Assembly: GCA_007922195.1 (NCBI GenBank)
Contig: ML682119.1
Coordinates: 643,931-707,930 of the forward strand
Length of the DNA stretch: 64,000 nucleotides
Source of the DNA: Podocnemis expansa
Lineage: Eukaryota > Chordata > Testudines > Podocnemididae
Direction: 5' to 3'
Position numbers and translations under genes: made by a program. Every line of letters begins with the position of its first letter. Position 1 is the first letter of the stretch. Below the pieces are notes generated by a model that saw only the letters and a list, made by a program, of their open reading frames with translations, did no database searches and had not been told where the DNA came from. Shown piece by piece: positions 42,229 to 53,963 of the stretch.

Positions 42229-45018
42229 GCTTTGGGCTGGATAGAACATGCTCAGGTGGGGGCTCTCCCAAGTTTTCTGCTGTGGCGTTGAAGCAGCCTC
42301 CAGCCCTGAAGAAGCTGGAGAAGATGGGTAGAGCTGGGGACTGAGACTACCCTCCCCCCCAGCCTCTGAAATGGCTCTGCTGCCCAGAAGAGAAGAGAGA
42401 GGAAAAGCATTTCCTAAATCCTGAAACATGACTTAGCATCTTAATAATAATAATAATAATAATTAATAATAATAATAATCAAAAGCAGTACAAGTACTGT
42501 CCCCGGCAGGAACCCTCTATATTAATAATTTCTCCCCCTGCAAAAATACAAAACAAAACTCGTCCTGGAAAGCTCAGCTCCCTGGGTGGTGTGAACCATA
42601 CACAGGGTAAGAGCAGGGGATGGAGGGAGTCAGAGCAAAGCCTGTCCTTGCATTCATTCCCTCTGCCGTTGCTGCAGACCACCTCCTCAGGGCAGCTCAG
42701 AGGTGTTACCAGGACACCTCCTGCCCTGCACAGCTATTCTGGGGGTGGGAGGCAGGGGAGCACAAATGTAGGGTTGGCCCCTGGGCTCCGGAAACCCTTG
42801 ATATGCCGCTGAGTATGACAATGGGCAAGGGGCATAAAAAAAAAACAGCTGCAGCACATCATTTTGGTCCTCAGTTGTCAATCTTCAGTCAGTGTTTAGT
42901 TTTCAGCCTTCACCTACCTCTGGATCAACTCATCTACAATTGAGGCTGTGAATCAAAGGCCTGAACTCCATGCAGATACCAGATGTACAACAAGGAGACT
43001 ATACAAGTCTGAAAAATCTGCAATTCTACTGAAAACTGAGGCATATGGACTTTCAAAAATTGTTTGCATGTATCCGATTGCTTTAATCATTTAAAAGGTC
43101 TCTTCTAGTTTGTTTCTTTCCTTTTATAACAAATCTTTTCTTTCAGTTCCAAAAGGACTGGCTGGCAAAGTGTTATTTTAAATAAGATCCATACTTATAT
43201 TGATCTGGAAATATTGCTGACCATTTGGGGATCTGGAAAACAATTTTATTAAAGAGCATGCAGTTTTAAATAACTTATCTCTTTACTGGCCCTAGTAGCT
43301 TATTGGAATCAGAGACTTACATGCTGTGAAGGACACTGTCTATAGTTTGTTTTGGCTTCTGCGGAAGAAACTACATATAACAACTGGCTTTCTCTATTTT
43401 GTAACCAGCAGACTCCATTTCACCTAGAGCAAGGAGTCACATATTTCATTGAGCCGGAGAGTGGAATGAATTAGCATGAGAAAGACGCAAAGGCAGAAAC
43501 TGAAACTTAGGAAAACAGCCAGGTATCAGACCCCCATATAAGCAAAGTAGACCATCTTCCTATCATGGGAAGATGATACAATGTTTGCAGGATTGGAGAA
43601 AAGCCAAGTCACACTATGTGATGTATGCATGAATGTATTATGATAATGTCTTACCTATATAGGGTAACTCCACCCTTTGTTAGGGGCTCTTGGGCCTTGT
43701 TTTGGTCCCAGGGTCCGCAGCTGCGTATAGTTTTCTAATAAACTTTTCTCTTCTACTAAGTGTGGCCTCTGCTGACTGAACACCCTTGAAATTTCCTCCA
43801 CACTTCTTAATAAGCTGTGTTGGAATCAGAAGCATTGTTTCTGGCTGGCTGGGAAGTCTGATTTCACTCACCCACCAGTGCAGAGAGAATTTCCTTTTTT
43901 TTTTTTTTTTTTTTTGCAGCCTGTCTCAACCTTGGCAACTTCAGGTGGCTACTGTAGGTATGGCTGAGTGATAGCTGGGTCCTTCTGGATAGTTTCCTTG
44001 CAGGAAACTTGGAGGGGGTGTGGGGCGATTCTATAACAGGCAAGCCAGGCCTGCCTAGTTCATGAGCACCAGAATGACTGAAGATGGTGCATGAAGGAGT
44101 TCTGCCCCCTGGCCATAGAACTTTCATTCAAGTAGCCAAAATGAGTCAGCCGGATGCCCCTAGGTGCAGCACCAGCATCAACCACCCTCCATGAACCTTC
44201 AAGGGTGCTGGGCAAAATAGGCCTGCCTCTCCCTATGGCAGGAGGAGGGTGCTGCAAGCAAGACAGCCAGCAGGATGAGAGATCTCTGAAGGGCTCAACC
44301 AGAACCTCCCCTCAGGGTGATGAACTGGAGCATAGCCCACTTTTGTCCTCAGCACCCCGTCAGTTTGCTACTTTTCCTGCCTTGTTCTCTCAGGAAAATA
44401 TAGTTATTCTGAGAAAACAGACAACACCCCAGAATATCTTCTTCTTTATTGTCTGTATTGTGGTATCATAAACCAAACATCAGTCCCCACTAGGGTAGGG
44501 ACAAAGTAAATACAAAAAAAGGGCTTAACTTAAGTGCATTGATGTTTTGAACTAGGATGCTTGTATATCAGTTTCTCTTGTTAAACTGACAGACCAGAGT
44601 ATATGAGACTGCAGTGATCTGGGAAGGGTCCTGATCACTGCAGGACAGAATTTCCCAGTGTTACATCTAGCAGTTGAGGGTGTTCACTGGGTGACCATTC
44701 CCTGAATGACTAGAGAATACATTTCCACTCCCTGAGACTGGTTACATGCAGGAGGCTAGTGTGGACAAGGGTCCACCTGGAAAAGTGGGGTAAGACATAG
44801 TCCAGGAGTGGACAATCAGGGATGCACAGTAGCACACCAAATCAGTTTATGGAAAGGGAACATCACACTTGTTGTGATACATCTGGGTGTAGCCCGAGGT
44901 ACAGGGTGTTTCAATAGTTGCAGGGAGAACAGTGAGTTACCAGTGTAACTGTCCTTCTTCAAGATGGGCTACTCACATCCATCCAGTTCCAGGTGTCTAC
45001 ATGTCGCAGTGCATGGTT
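42229..45018. other. Interval of LTR relics, no gene
   Basis: (TAA)n at 42441-42479. 42930-43270 resembles the 3' half of LTR A (compare 45950-46180). 43370-43797 has CTATATAGG (about 43655) and TCTAATAAAC (about 43735) and looks like a plus-strand solo LTR ending CTCCACA. 44590-44880 matches the 3' part of LTR B. A T-run lies at 43894-43914. Confidence 0.45.
44590..44880 (+). mobile_element. LTR family B, copy 4, 3' fragment
   Basis: ATGCAGGAGGCTAGTGTGGA, CCAGGAGTGGACAATCAGGG and ACAGTAGCACACC follow 26535-26640 in order. Confidence 0.6.
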
Positions 45019-46312
45019 TGTGACGCTGTCTGGGTCTAGGGGACTGTGTATGATTGTTTTTCATATTGATATTTCATATTTACAATTATCCATATACGAT
45101 ATGTCATGTTTGGTATCAATAGAAAGGCTGTAATTTGCTAGGAATGATTATATGATTTGTATGTAGGTATCATGCCTGTACTGGAGACTAGAAATCTATT
45201 TGGTTTTTTTTGTGTGTTCCAAGTTGTTTGAGCTAAACAATCCGAGACTGGGTGTGTGCAAACTATTGTCATATTGATGGCCCATCAGGAGGGGACTCCC
45301 AACTACAGTGGGCCCAGGAGGAATCCTGTTTGACCAGTTACCTAGACTGACCATGTTGCCCACCTCCATTTTGATCGGGCAAGGACTCAGAAATAAAAGG
45401 CCATCGCCCATTCTCCATTTTGTCTTTAGTCTTCAGTCTCTGGTCTACCTGCAACCAACACTGCAGAAGAGAAGATTGAGGGGGGATTTGATAGCAACCT
45501 TCAACTACTTGAAGGGATGCTCTAAGGAAGATGGAGCTTGACTGTTCTTGGTGGTAACAGAGGACAGAACAAGGAGCAATGAATGGTCTCAAGTTGCAGT
45601 TAGGGAGGTCGAGGCTGGATATTAGAAAAAACTTTTTTACTAGGCGAGTGGTGAAGCATTGGAATGAGCTGCCAAGGGAGGTGGTGGAGTCTCCATCTTT
45701 GGAGGTGTTTAAGGCCCGGCTGGACAAAACCATGACTGGGATGGTTTAGTGGGAGTGGTCCTGCCTCTGGCAGGGGGTTGGACTAGATGACCTATGAGGT
45801 CCCTTCCAACCCTAGGATTCTATGATTCTATGAACACCTGACTCTGGGACTGAATAAGGGACTGAGACCCACCCAGCTGCTGCTGCTGCTGCTGCTGGGT
45901 GCACACCAGAGGAGTGGGACTAATCTGCAAACTGCAGGATCTTCAAGGATTTGTTTTCTATGGACTCTAAATCATTTGTATGTATGTGATTCACTTTGAC
46001 CCTTTAACATCTCTCATATCTAGCTTGTTTTCTTTTCATATTAAACCTTTAGTTGTAGTCACTAAAGGATTGGCTGGCAGCGTGGTATTTGGGTAAGATC
46101 CAAGCCTATATTGTTCTGGGTGATGTGGCTCACCCTTTGGGGTCAGGAGAACTTATTTCTTAAAGAGACCCAGGGGCTAAAGGGGACCTTAGGATCTGAT
46201 GTGCAGAAAGGAGGCTGTTTCTACTTTTTTTATGCTTGGTGATGACCTGAGTGGTTAGTCAGAAGCATGTTTTGTTCCTGACTGGGAGACTGGTTTAAAT
46301 ACCACCCATCAG
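45019..46312 (+). mobile_element. Solo LTR family A, split by a CR1
   Basis: It starts TGTGACGCTGTCTGGGTC. TGGTT lies before the start (45014-45018) and after the end (46313-46317), a 5-bp duplication. The CR1 at 45466-45831 interrupts it. (CTG)7 lies at 45877-45897. Without the CR1 the LTR is about 930 bp. The 3' end reads CATCAG rather than CA, so the border may be off by a base. Confidence 0.6.
45466..45831 (+). mobile_element. CR1 LINE, 3' end only
   Basis: AGATTGAGGGGGGATTTGAT starts the last RT-domain codons, ending near AAAACCATGACTGGGATGGT. The CR1 tail to GATTCTATGATTCTATGA follows. Strong likeness to 17557-17915 (minus) shows the same or a sister subfamily. 5'-truncated to 366 bp. 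Confidence 0.85.
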
Positions 46313-46408
46313 TGGTTTGAGGGTTTGGCCCCTGGGTTTTGCAGATTGCCCTGATTTTGGCACATTCAGAAGGTTATCCCAGGAGGCCTGGGTCACATGG
46401 TTATCTGG

Positions 46409-46527
46409 AAAGTCTTTTATGCCTAGCCTGTCAGGTCAGGGTCAGTGGCCAACACCCCCTCCGTGCTGCAACCACGGCTATCTATGTAACTTTGACCCTG
46501 ACCCTCCCAGTCCCTTCTTTTCACCAA
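46409..46527. repeat. DIRS inverted terminal repeat, right
   Basis: About 120 bases, including CCAACACCCCCTCCGTGC, GCCTAGCCTGTCAGG and GACCCTCCCAGT, match the reverse complement of 59446-59563. Confidence 0.8.
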
Positions 46528-46611
46528 CTCCAAGTGGCGGAGATGGAGGGAGGGATCCAAATGTATGTGAGCAGCCCATCTCGAAGAACAATGGTTACTT
46601 CAGTAACCCAC

Positions 46612-46653
46612 CATTCTTCTTTGAGCACTGCTCACATCATTCAGTTACAGGTG
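46612..46653. repeat. DIRS internal complementary region (part)
   Basis: TTCTTCTTTGAGCACTGCTC then ACATCATTCAGTTACAGG is complementary to 59592-59630, the sequence just outside the left inverted repeat. In DIRS elements such an internal region is thought to template the ends during circle formation. Confidence 0.7.
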
Positions 46654-46689
46654 ACTGTTAGCCATACCAAGGATGGTAGGAAGAGTTAC

Positions 46690-47700
46690 AGCTCACCCAC
46701 ACTGAGTATGGCTCTACCCAATTTGGCATCCTCTCTTGCCTGTTGGACAATAGCAGAGTGCATCGTGAATATGCACCAACAACCACATGGCTGTCTTGCA
46801 GATCTCCTGGATTGGGACCTGCATCAGGAAGGCCATAAAAGAAGCCTGGGCTCTATTAAAGTGGGCCCTGTCTCTGCCCAGGAGGGGTGTAACAACCTTC
46901 TGTAGCAGTCTTTGTTACAATTCACTATCCACTTGGAAATGCACTGTGTTGTCACTAGCTGTCCTCTTTTTCTCTCTGTGATGGTGACAAATTGTTGACA
47001 GGACTTACAGACCAGGCACGTGTTCAGTATATGTCAGGAGTGCCCTTCTAACATCCAGCATGTGCCACTTTCTTTGGTTTTCCATGATCTGAGGGTCTGG
47101 AGAAAACACTGCAAGGCAAATGTCCTGGTTCAGCTGGAACAGTGATACCACCTTGGGGAGGAATGGTGCAGATATAACAGCACATTCTCGGTGAAGAATC
47201 TCATATATGGGGGTTCTGAGGAGAGGGCTCTAAGCTCTGAGACCTGTCTCACCAGGGTTATGGATACCAGAAAAGCCACTTTCCATGAGAGGCCTGGAAA
47301 GAACATGAATCCAAGGGTTCAAATGGAGGCTCCATCAGGTGGTTGAGCACCACTTTTAAATCCCACTGGGGAGTAGGGCCTCTAGGTTGTGGGTATATCC
47401 TGCAATACTTTTCAGAAAGCGAGTGGAGGTGGGGTGGGAGAAGACTGGAACCCCTTCCACCTTATTGTGAAGTGCTGAAATCACCACTAGATGAACCCCT
47501 AGAGACGAAGCTGATAGTCCTATATCACCAAGGGTTAAAAGATAGTCCAGTATTAAATTGATAAGGGTTGATTCTGGTGTCACCCCTCTTTCCCTGGATC
47601 AAAAGAAGAAGTGTTCCACTTAGCAGCATAGGGAGCCCTGGTGGAGGGTCTTCTACTACCCACCTAAATCTCCCTGACTCTGTCAAAGCAGAGTCTCTCA
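46690..47700 (-). pseudogene. DIRS tyrosine recombinase, broken
   Basis: The frame 47356-47583 (minus) reads ILDYLLTLGDIGLSASSLGV and HNKVEGVPVFSHPTSTRF, which I recognise as the core-binding part of DIRS recombinases. VPIQEICKTAMW near 46800-46835 is the C-terminal catalytic region, followed by the worn WLLVHIHD where the catalytic H...Y segment lies. The protein would integrate circular cDNA. Frame changes separate the pieces. Confidence 0.7.
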
Positions 47701-47955
47701 GAGTCATTTAACCATGATGCCTCCAGGCCTTCAGGTAACGCAATCTCGGGTTCGGGTGTCATAGTGTGCCCGAGTTCTGTGTTAATAAGTCTGCTCTGAG
47801 TAGAAGGCAGAACAAGGTATCTATTGATAGGTCTCGCAGGATCAAGTACCAGTGTTGTCTGGTTCAGTGTGCAGCAATCAGTGTCATGTCCTCTCCATCC
47901 CTCTTTATCTTTAGCAGGACCCTGTAAATGAGAAGAATCAGGGGAAGTGCCTATA

Positions 47956-48546
47956 TCAGTGCCACCCCCACCCCCAGGATTTAAGAATGCATCTGCAAGT
48001 GAACCCTACTCTTGTCTTCTGAGAGAACAAAAGCAGTGACACTTCTGATTCTGGCACATTGCAAACAGGTCCATTTGAGGGGTGCCGCACTGGCTGATGA
48101 TGCAGGACATCACCTCTGTGTGCAGGGACCATTCGTGATGAGACAGGAAGGTTCTGCCCAGTGAGTCTGCTGTACTGTTCTCCACACCTGGCAGTAGCGC
48201 CAATATCAGGGTGAAATTGTGCCTTAGGTCCATTTACCATAGGCTGGTGGCTTCTGCACAGAGGGCTGGGGAATGCACACCTCCCTGTCTGTTTGTATAG
48301 AACATGGCTGTTGTATTGTCCATTAGGAACTGGACTGTTTTGCCTTTTATCAAGTCCAGAAAAAAACTTGCAGGGCAGATGGATGGCCCTGAGTTCTTTC
48401 ACATTTATGTGCAAGGGTCTGTCTACTGGGCAACAGTTCCCTTGGGTTGACAGCCCTCCTGAAATGTGGGCCCCCCAACCAGTGTCTGATGCATTGATGA
48501 TCAGGGTCACAACGGGGCTTAAGATTTCAAAGGGGATTCCACCCAT
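47956..48546 (-). pseudogene. DIRS RNase H region
   Basis: A 196-codon frame contains NASDTGWGAHISGG (first catalytic aspartate) and HINVKELRAIHLP (catalytic glutamate), the RNase H pattern of DIRS ORF2. It lies between the RT and recombinase pieces, with the same orientation. The upstream end is close to the MITE insertion at 48743. Confidence 0.75.
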
Positions 48547-48742
48547 GACAAAGAGTGGGTCCTTCCAGATTTCCAGGGTTCCCAGGACATCCCGGGGAAC
48601 TGATAGTCATTCGTATTTGGGCCATCCTTATCACCAAAGTCGAGGCTGCCATGTGGCCCAGTAGCTGTAGGCACTGCCTAGCTGTGGTTAGCAGGGCCCT
48701 CTGGAGCTGTGAAATGATAATACACGTGGACTGAAACCTTGA

Positions 48743-49169
48743 GGGCATGTCTACACAGACCGACCGTTTTATTTCGAAATCGGTCCTTTCGAAAGGACCA
48801 ATTTCGAAATAAAACCCTTATTTTGAAAGGGCTCCTTTCAAAATAAGGGAAACAGCGGGATCGAAAAGACCGTTATTTCGAAACGTATATTTTGAAACAA
48901 TGCCAATGGATCCGCTGTTTTGAACCGTTGTTTTGAAACAACGGTGTTGTTTCAAAACAACGAGTCTAACATCGTTATTTTGAAACATCCGTTTTGAAAT
49001 AACGGTCGTTTCGAGGGGGGGTAGGTTTTACTTTTTCGGGACGACGATCCTTATTTCAAAAGGACGAGGTCTGTCCTTTCGAAATAAGGGAACGTTGTGT
49101 AGACCAAATCATTTTTATTTTGAAATAACAAGTGTTATTTCAAAATAAAAGTGCTGTGTAGATGTGCCC
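48743..49169. mobile_element. Harbinger-like MITE, 427 bp, in DIRS ORF2
   Basis: The ends are GGGCATGTCTACACAG and the complement of CTGTGTAGATGTGCCC. TGA lies on both sides (48740-48742, 49170-49172). The interior is dominated by inverted TTTCGAAATAA and TTTTGAAACAA motifs. It separates RT from RNase H. Confidence 0.85.
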
Positions 49170-49385
49170 TGAGTGGGGAAGCAACACTTTCCATTTTATG
49201 GAGTCCAGTAGGGCTCCTATGAATTCAGTTCTCTGGGTTGGGGTAGGCTTTGATTTCTCCTGATTTATGCAAAGCCCTAGGTAACCACACAGCTTTCATA
49301 CCACACTGACACTGTGGCAGACTTGGTCTTTGGACCTTGCTCTTATTAAGTCATTGAGGTAGAGGTAGATTCTTATGCCCTGCCT

Positions 49386-50024
49386 TTACAAGTATGCCAT
49401 AACCGTCACCATGCATTTTGTAAAAACACTGGGGGCTAGGGCGAGCCCAAAAGGAAGGGATGCAAACTGGAAGTGGCTTCTTCCCACCAGAAACGTGAGG
49501 AATCCACTGTATTTGGGTCTTATTGCTATGTGAAAGTAAGCATCCTTTACGGCAAGGGCTATGAAACAATCCCCCTGCTCTAGGGCTGGTATGATTTGCA
49601 ATAGAGAAACCATGCAGAAGCTTATTTTCCTTAGGTGTTTGTTTGGTGCCCTGAGGTCTAGGATAGGCCTCAGGTCACCATTTGGTTTGGGAACTAGGAA
49701 GTAGTGGGAGTAGAACCCTTTTCCTTGTTGTCTCCTTGGAACTCTCTCTATGGCCCCTAGGGGGGGGCAGCTTTTCAAATTCACTTTGTAGCAGACAGTC
49801 AAGCTCCAGATTCCTGAGATTCGAGTGACGGGGGCAGATTCCTGTCTCAGGGTATGGATTTGAACTAAATGGAGTATCCTTTCAGTATTGTAAATGGTCA
49901 ATTGTGAAGTTGGCCCAGTGAGGTCGGAACCAGGCCAGTCAGTTGCTGAACAACAGGGATTGGGCAGGGGAAAAAGGACCCTCTGGCTGCTTGTCAAAAG
50001 TGCTGTTTTTGCCCAGCCGATCAT
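49386..50024 (-). pseudogene. DIRS reverse transcriptase
   Basis: The frame reads GFYSHYFLVPKPNGDLRPIL, LDLRAPNKHL, VKDAYFHIAIRP (first catalytic aspartate) and FASLPFGLALAPSVFTKCM. These are the fingers and palm of a DIRS RT. It is open for 212 codons. The segment with the YxDD motif falls in or near the MITE-interrupted stretch 49172-49385 and is not clearly readable. Confidence 0.8.
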
Positions 50025-50200
50025 GAGCTACCATTCTCTTGGTGGCTTGTTTGGGCTGAGGATTGGGATTTTGGACCCTTGTCCACCCAGTTCCTTTCCC
50101 TGGCCAGGGCCCCGTATTAATGCTGAGGTTGTTGGAATGACTGCTGGCATGATCCCTGTGCCTGATTTTGTTGTTTCAACTGTTGGGGTTGTCGCTGTGC

Positions 50201-50527
50201 TTATTGTGGCCTAAAAGAATACCTGATTTCCTGACGCGTGTACACATCCGGGCACATTAGGGTAGCCCTGGAATCCTTCATTCTGTGCAGTTTTGAATTT
50301 GTAGAGTCTGCAAACAGGACCAGGCCTTTGAAGAGAAGGTCCTGAATAACCAGATGAATCTTTTGTGACAATCCCGAGCCCTGTAGCCAAGTTGATCCTC
50401 GCATTGATACTGCAGAGGCTATGTTGCAGGAGGTAGTGTTGGATGCGCCCCCTGATGTTGCTAGTATGTCATGGGAGTCTAGTATGCCCTCTTCTACCAG
50501 TGTCTCACAGTCCCTGGGTATGTCCAC
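50201..50527 (-). pseudogene. DIRS gag, C-terminal part
   Basis: A 108-codon frame with ILDSHDILATSGGASNT, SMRGSTWLQGSG, IQDLLFKG, LFADSTNSKLHRMKDSRATL and CPDVYT. This pattern is typical of the C-terminal half of DIRS Gag-like proteins. It begins exactly where the Harbinger element was inserted. The preceding Gag part with the zinc knuckle is found at 58150-58440. Confidence 0.7.
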
Positions 50528-50881
50528 ATGAGGTTTTTATTTAGAAACAACAGTGGTTGTTTCAAAATAAAAACCTGCATCTCTACACGACATTCTCTTG
50601 TTTCAAAAGGATGGTCTCCATTGCTTCGAAACAAGACTCGTCATTTTGAAATGGCTTAAACCCCTTCCGTTTTGAAATGACAGTTTTTTCAAAATGACTT
50701 GTTTAGAAATAACGCCGTTGGGACATACTGTTTTGAAATGATGGTTATTTCAAAACGAGTCGTTTTGAAATAATCATCTTCTGGACATGTTATTTCAAAA
50801 CAAGTGTTGTTTCAAATAACAGTCTGACCTTCTTCCCAAGGTGCACAGCACCCAGGGGAAACAGGAAGTCACTGCCTGCAC

Positions 50882-52935
50882 GTGCCTGCCAGCCTGTCCA
50901 GAAGCCTGTCACACATGGAAGCACGTGTCAGCAACTCCACAAGGGGGCGACTCCACTGTCTGCTGTCCATTTGGAGGAAGGAGGACTTCACGTCCCAGTT
51001 CCAGGCTAGCCACTGGAACTGGGACATATATGCAGAGATTGCCGAAGCCATGTCTGTACAAGGGCACGAGCGGACCACGGAGCAAGTTCACACTAATATC
51101 AAAGGCCTCAGGCAGGACCATGCCAGAAGCCAGGAGGCTCAGGAGCTCCAGGAGGCAGGTAGCACTGCTATCTGCCCCTATTATGAAGAGCTCCACGAGT
51201 TCCTGGGGCCGGAGCCCAGTGGCCTTCCCTCTGAGGACGTGGACACAGGGGCATGCTAGAGCCCATCCTCTGGCCTGGAGGCTGCGGAGAGGGGGTCAGA
51301 AGTCTCCATCAGGGAGCCTCCTGCCGTACCACCATCAGCAGCGGAGGCTACCCCTGGAACCCTGGAGTTGTTCCCCAGCCCCGAGGCAGAAAGCAGCACC
51401 GAGGAGCAGGGACCTGACACCATCCCATCCCCTGCGGACTCGGAGATGGACACCGGGACATGGCACCAGACTTCTGGAGCCCCTGTGGGTGAGTATTCCC
51501 CTCCCACAGAGGCACACAGGGCTGGGCCTGTCCGAGTCATGGGCAGTGAGGGGGTACAGGGCTGGGCACTGGGGCAGTTAGGGCACAGGGTCGGTAGGTG
51601 CAGAGGCCCTCCCATGGCCATGGGTACCTGAGAGACAGGTGGCACCAGGGTCACAGGCCCCTGTGTGCCTGGGGGTGGTTAACAGGGGCTGGGTGTCAAA
51701 GATGCAGCTGCATCTTGGATGGGGTGGGGAGCATGCAGGCCTCGCCACTGGCAAGTGGCCTACCCCCTAGAGCAAGGCATGGGTGAGTCCAGCTCACCCT
51801 TGTGGGCACCACTAGTATGTGTGCCTCCAAGGTACAGTTACCAGATGTCAGGCAAAAGAAGAACATGGTCTCCTTTTTACTGGCCTGTTCTTTTTATCCT
51901 CACATTCTCTGTCTGGCAGGCATTTTAAAATACAGGATTTTGTCAGGCTTTTTACTGTAGGAGTTAAAGTATCCTGGAATGCCATAGAATACTTATTTGT
52001 ACAGGAAAGTGTTCCAGGGCCCCCTAAACACCAAAGAATATCACATCCATACTACATTTTCTCCCATGTATCCTCCAATGTCCTCCTATCTGTACTTTCC
52101 TGGCCTCCTTGCCAGGCTTTGGGATCCAGTAGCCCTACCCCAGGGCAATGTCCCACGGGATCCTCAGTCCTGCTGACAGTCAGGGCAGAGGTGTGTGCTG
52201 CAGACAGGCTGCACACAGACAAGGCCAGCAGGCAGCAGGGGCCAACTGTGTTTTCTGCTTCCCTCCAGCAGGTCGCCCAGCTGCTCACTGTTCACTATCA
52301 CCTGCCCGATGCCTAAGCCCGAGGCCACCATGCTGGAGGAGGAGGCCCCCCCCAGACACAAGGAGACATCCTCAGGACCCTCGAGTATCTGACGGAGAGG
52401 ACTGAGGCGGCCACCCAGGGCTGGTGGCAGGAACAAGCCAGGCAGCAGGACTTGGCCCTCTGCCTGCTGTAGCAGACATCAGTGGCAGATAACTGGGTGG
52501 TCATCGCCCTGGAGCACCAGGCACAGGCCATCGAACGCCTGTGCGACTGCCTCCCCACCACGGTCGAGGAGATTGCCACCAGCCTCCACCAGCTGGTGGA
52601 ACATACGGCTCCTCCAGCAGCTGCAAGGGGTCTGCTGCCTGGTCCTCCCCAGAGACAACCCCAGACCCACAGCGGCTGTGGGCAGGGGTGGGGAACACCA
52701 TCACCCCCCAGACCCCCCACAGGCCCCACCTATCTTCTCCCCTGCCACCCAGACTCCCCCACTCCCCCCCAATTGATCTCCCCCTCCCAAGTTGCTGCCC
52801 CACCCAAACTTCCCCTCCCCCAAACTCCTCCTCCCCCTTCCAAGTTGCTGCCTCCCCAGACGACCTCCACATTGAGCCATCCCGTAACCCTCCCCAGTCC
52901 TTCCCTGCCCCAACCCCTGTTTTGTCAATAAATGT
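50882..52935 (+). pseudogene. Harbinger Myb/SANT-like DNA-binding gene
   Basis: The first part reads LLSIWRKEDFTSQF, NWDIYAEIAEAM, GHERTTEQVHTNIKGLRQD and PYYEELHEFLG, a three-helix Myb/SANT-like domain as in Harbinger second proteins. It helps the transposase reach the nucleus and bind the ends. One in-frame TAG (51257-51259) interrupts it, and the same frame then stays open to a GTGAGT splice donor at 51489. A CTTCCCTCCAG acceptor near 52268 would remove an intron that now holds a MITE. The C-terminal exon (52390-52930) contains WWQEQARQQDLAL and IALEHQAQAIERL, then a proline-rich tail, and AATAAA at about 52927. A frame change lies early in exon 2. Confidence 0.65.
51833..52137. mobile_element. 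MITE family T, copy 2, in the Myb intron
   Basis: TACAGTTACCAGATGTC at the left and the complement of GATCCAGTAGCCCTAC at the right pair. The interior matches 40955-41070 and 41810-41890. Confidence 0.55.
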
Positions 52936-53123
52936 TCGAAATGCATTCTTGGTTTTGAGTGGTTTTACTGGGGGTAGTTCACAGTGCGGGTAGATGGATG
53001 GGGTGGTGTGGGGCAGGGCAGGCCTGGCCCTCAGAGTCCCTCCAGGGCAAAGGTGGTCATCAGTGCATCCCGCACTGTCACGGCTGTCTGGGACGGCTGC
53101 TCCCATGTGGGCACAGGTCTGGG

Positions 53124-53963
53124 TTACTCGTAGTCCCTGGTGAGGAGTTGTGCCTCAGCTTCCCAGGCAGCTGCAATAGGCTCACTCCGCTGCTTGCAGA
53201 AGTTGTGCAGGGCCACGCACACACTGCTGACCGGTGGCATTGTCCTCTCCTCAAGGTGGAGGCGTGTAAGGAGGCACCTCCAGCATGCTTTGAGGCAGCC
53301 GAATGCCCACTCGACCACCTGGTGGCTGCGGCTCAGCCGGTGGTTGAAGATCTGCTGGTGGGGATTGAGGGGCCCTGCGTATGGCCACATGAGCCATGGG
53401 TGCAGGGGATAGGCCGTGTCTGCCACAATGAGGATGGGCACCTCTACTCCCCCAACACTGATGTTATGCGGGGGGAAGAAGGTGTCCGCCTCCATGCCCC
53501 AGTACAGGGCAGAGTTACGGAGGAAGGCATCATGGGCCCTGCCTGGCCATCCCACGTAACAGTTTTGGAAAAGGCCCCGGTGGTCCACAAGGGCCTGCAA
53601 GGTAATGAAATGGTACCCCTTGCGGTTTTGGTATTCCGCGACTCTGTGCTCCAGGGCTCACACGGGGATGTGAGTGGCGTCCAGGATCCCCGCACAACTG
53701 GGAAAGCCCAGTGTGGCCGTCCCAGCAATGGTGTCCTTCAGCTCCCTTTGGGTGACCAGGCATCACAGCAGGATTCGGTTGATGGCTCTGGTGACCTCCA
53801 TGAGAATGTTGTCAGTGGTGGCTTGCCCAATGCCAAAGAGGTGCACCACAGACCTGTGTGACTCTAGAGTGACCATCTTCCACAGGGTGATGGCCACTCT
53901 TTTGTCCACAGGGATGGCAGGCCTCATGCTGGTGTCCCTTTGGCAAGTGAGCAGTGGAAACAC
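53124..53963 (-). pseudogene. Harbinger DDE transposase (HARBI1-like)
   Basis: One frame runs from the CR1 junction (53963) to the stop at 53124, about 280 codons. Only two TGA codons interrupt it, near 53763 and 53656. In order: IPVDKRVAITLWKM and VVHLFGIGQATTDNI (N-terminal helix-turn-helix part), ILDATHIPV (first catalytic aspartate), LVDHRGLFQNCYVGWPGRAHD (second), ADTAYPLHPWLMWPY, and VEWAFGCLKACWR (catalytic glutamate region), then HNFC near the end. This is the DDE_Tnp_4 fold of PIF/Harbinger. The amino terminus is cut away by the CR1. The enzyme would excise elements with 3-bp duplications such as the MITEs in this window. Confidence 0.8.

Larger units (their letters stand above)
50516..53963. 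mobile_element. PIF/Harbinger transposon with both genes
   Basis: The left end GGGTATGTCCACATGAGG (near 50516) is followed by about 300 bases of inverted TTTCAAAATAA-type subterminal sequence. Then come a plus-strand Myb-like gene and, converging on it, a minus-strand DDE transposase. The right terminus is lost at the junction with the CR1 near 53960. It is inserted in DIRS gag. Confidence 0.75.

Noticed and set aside
50841..51581. 246-codon plus-strand frame
   Set aside because: Out of register with the recognisable Myb/SANT-like frame at 50882; a shadow.
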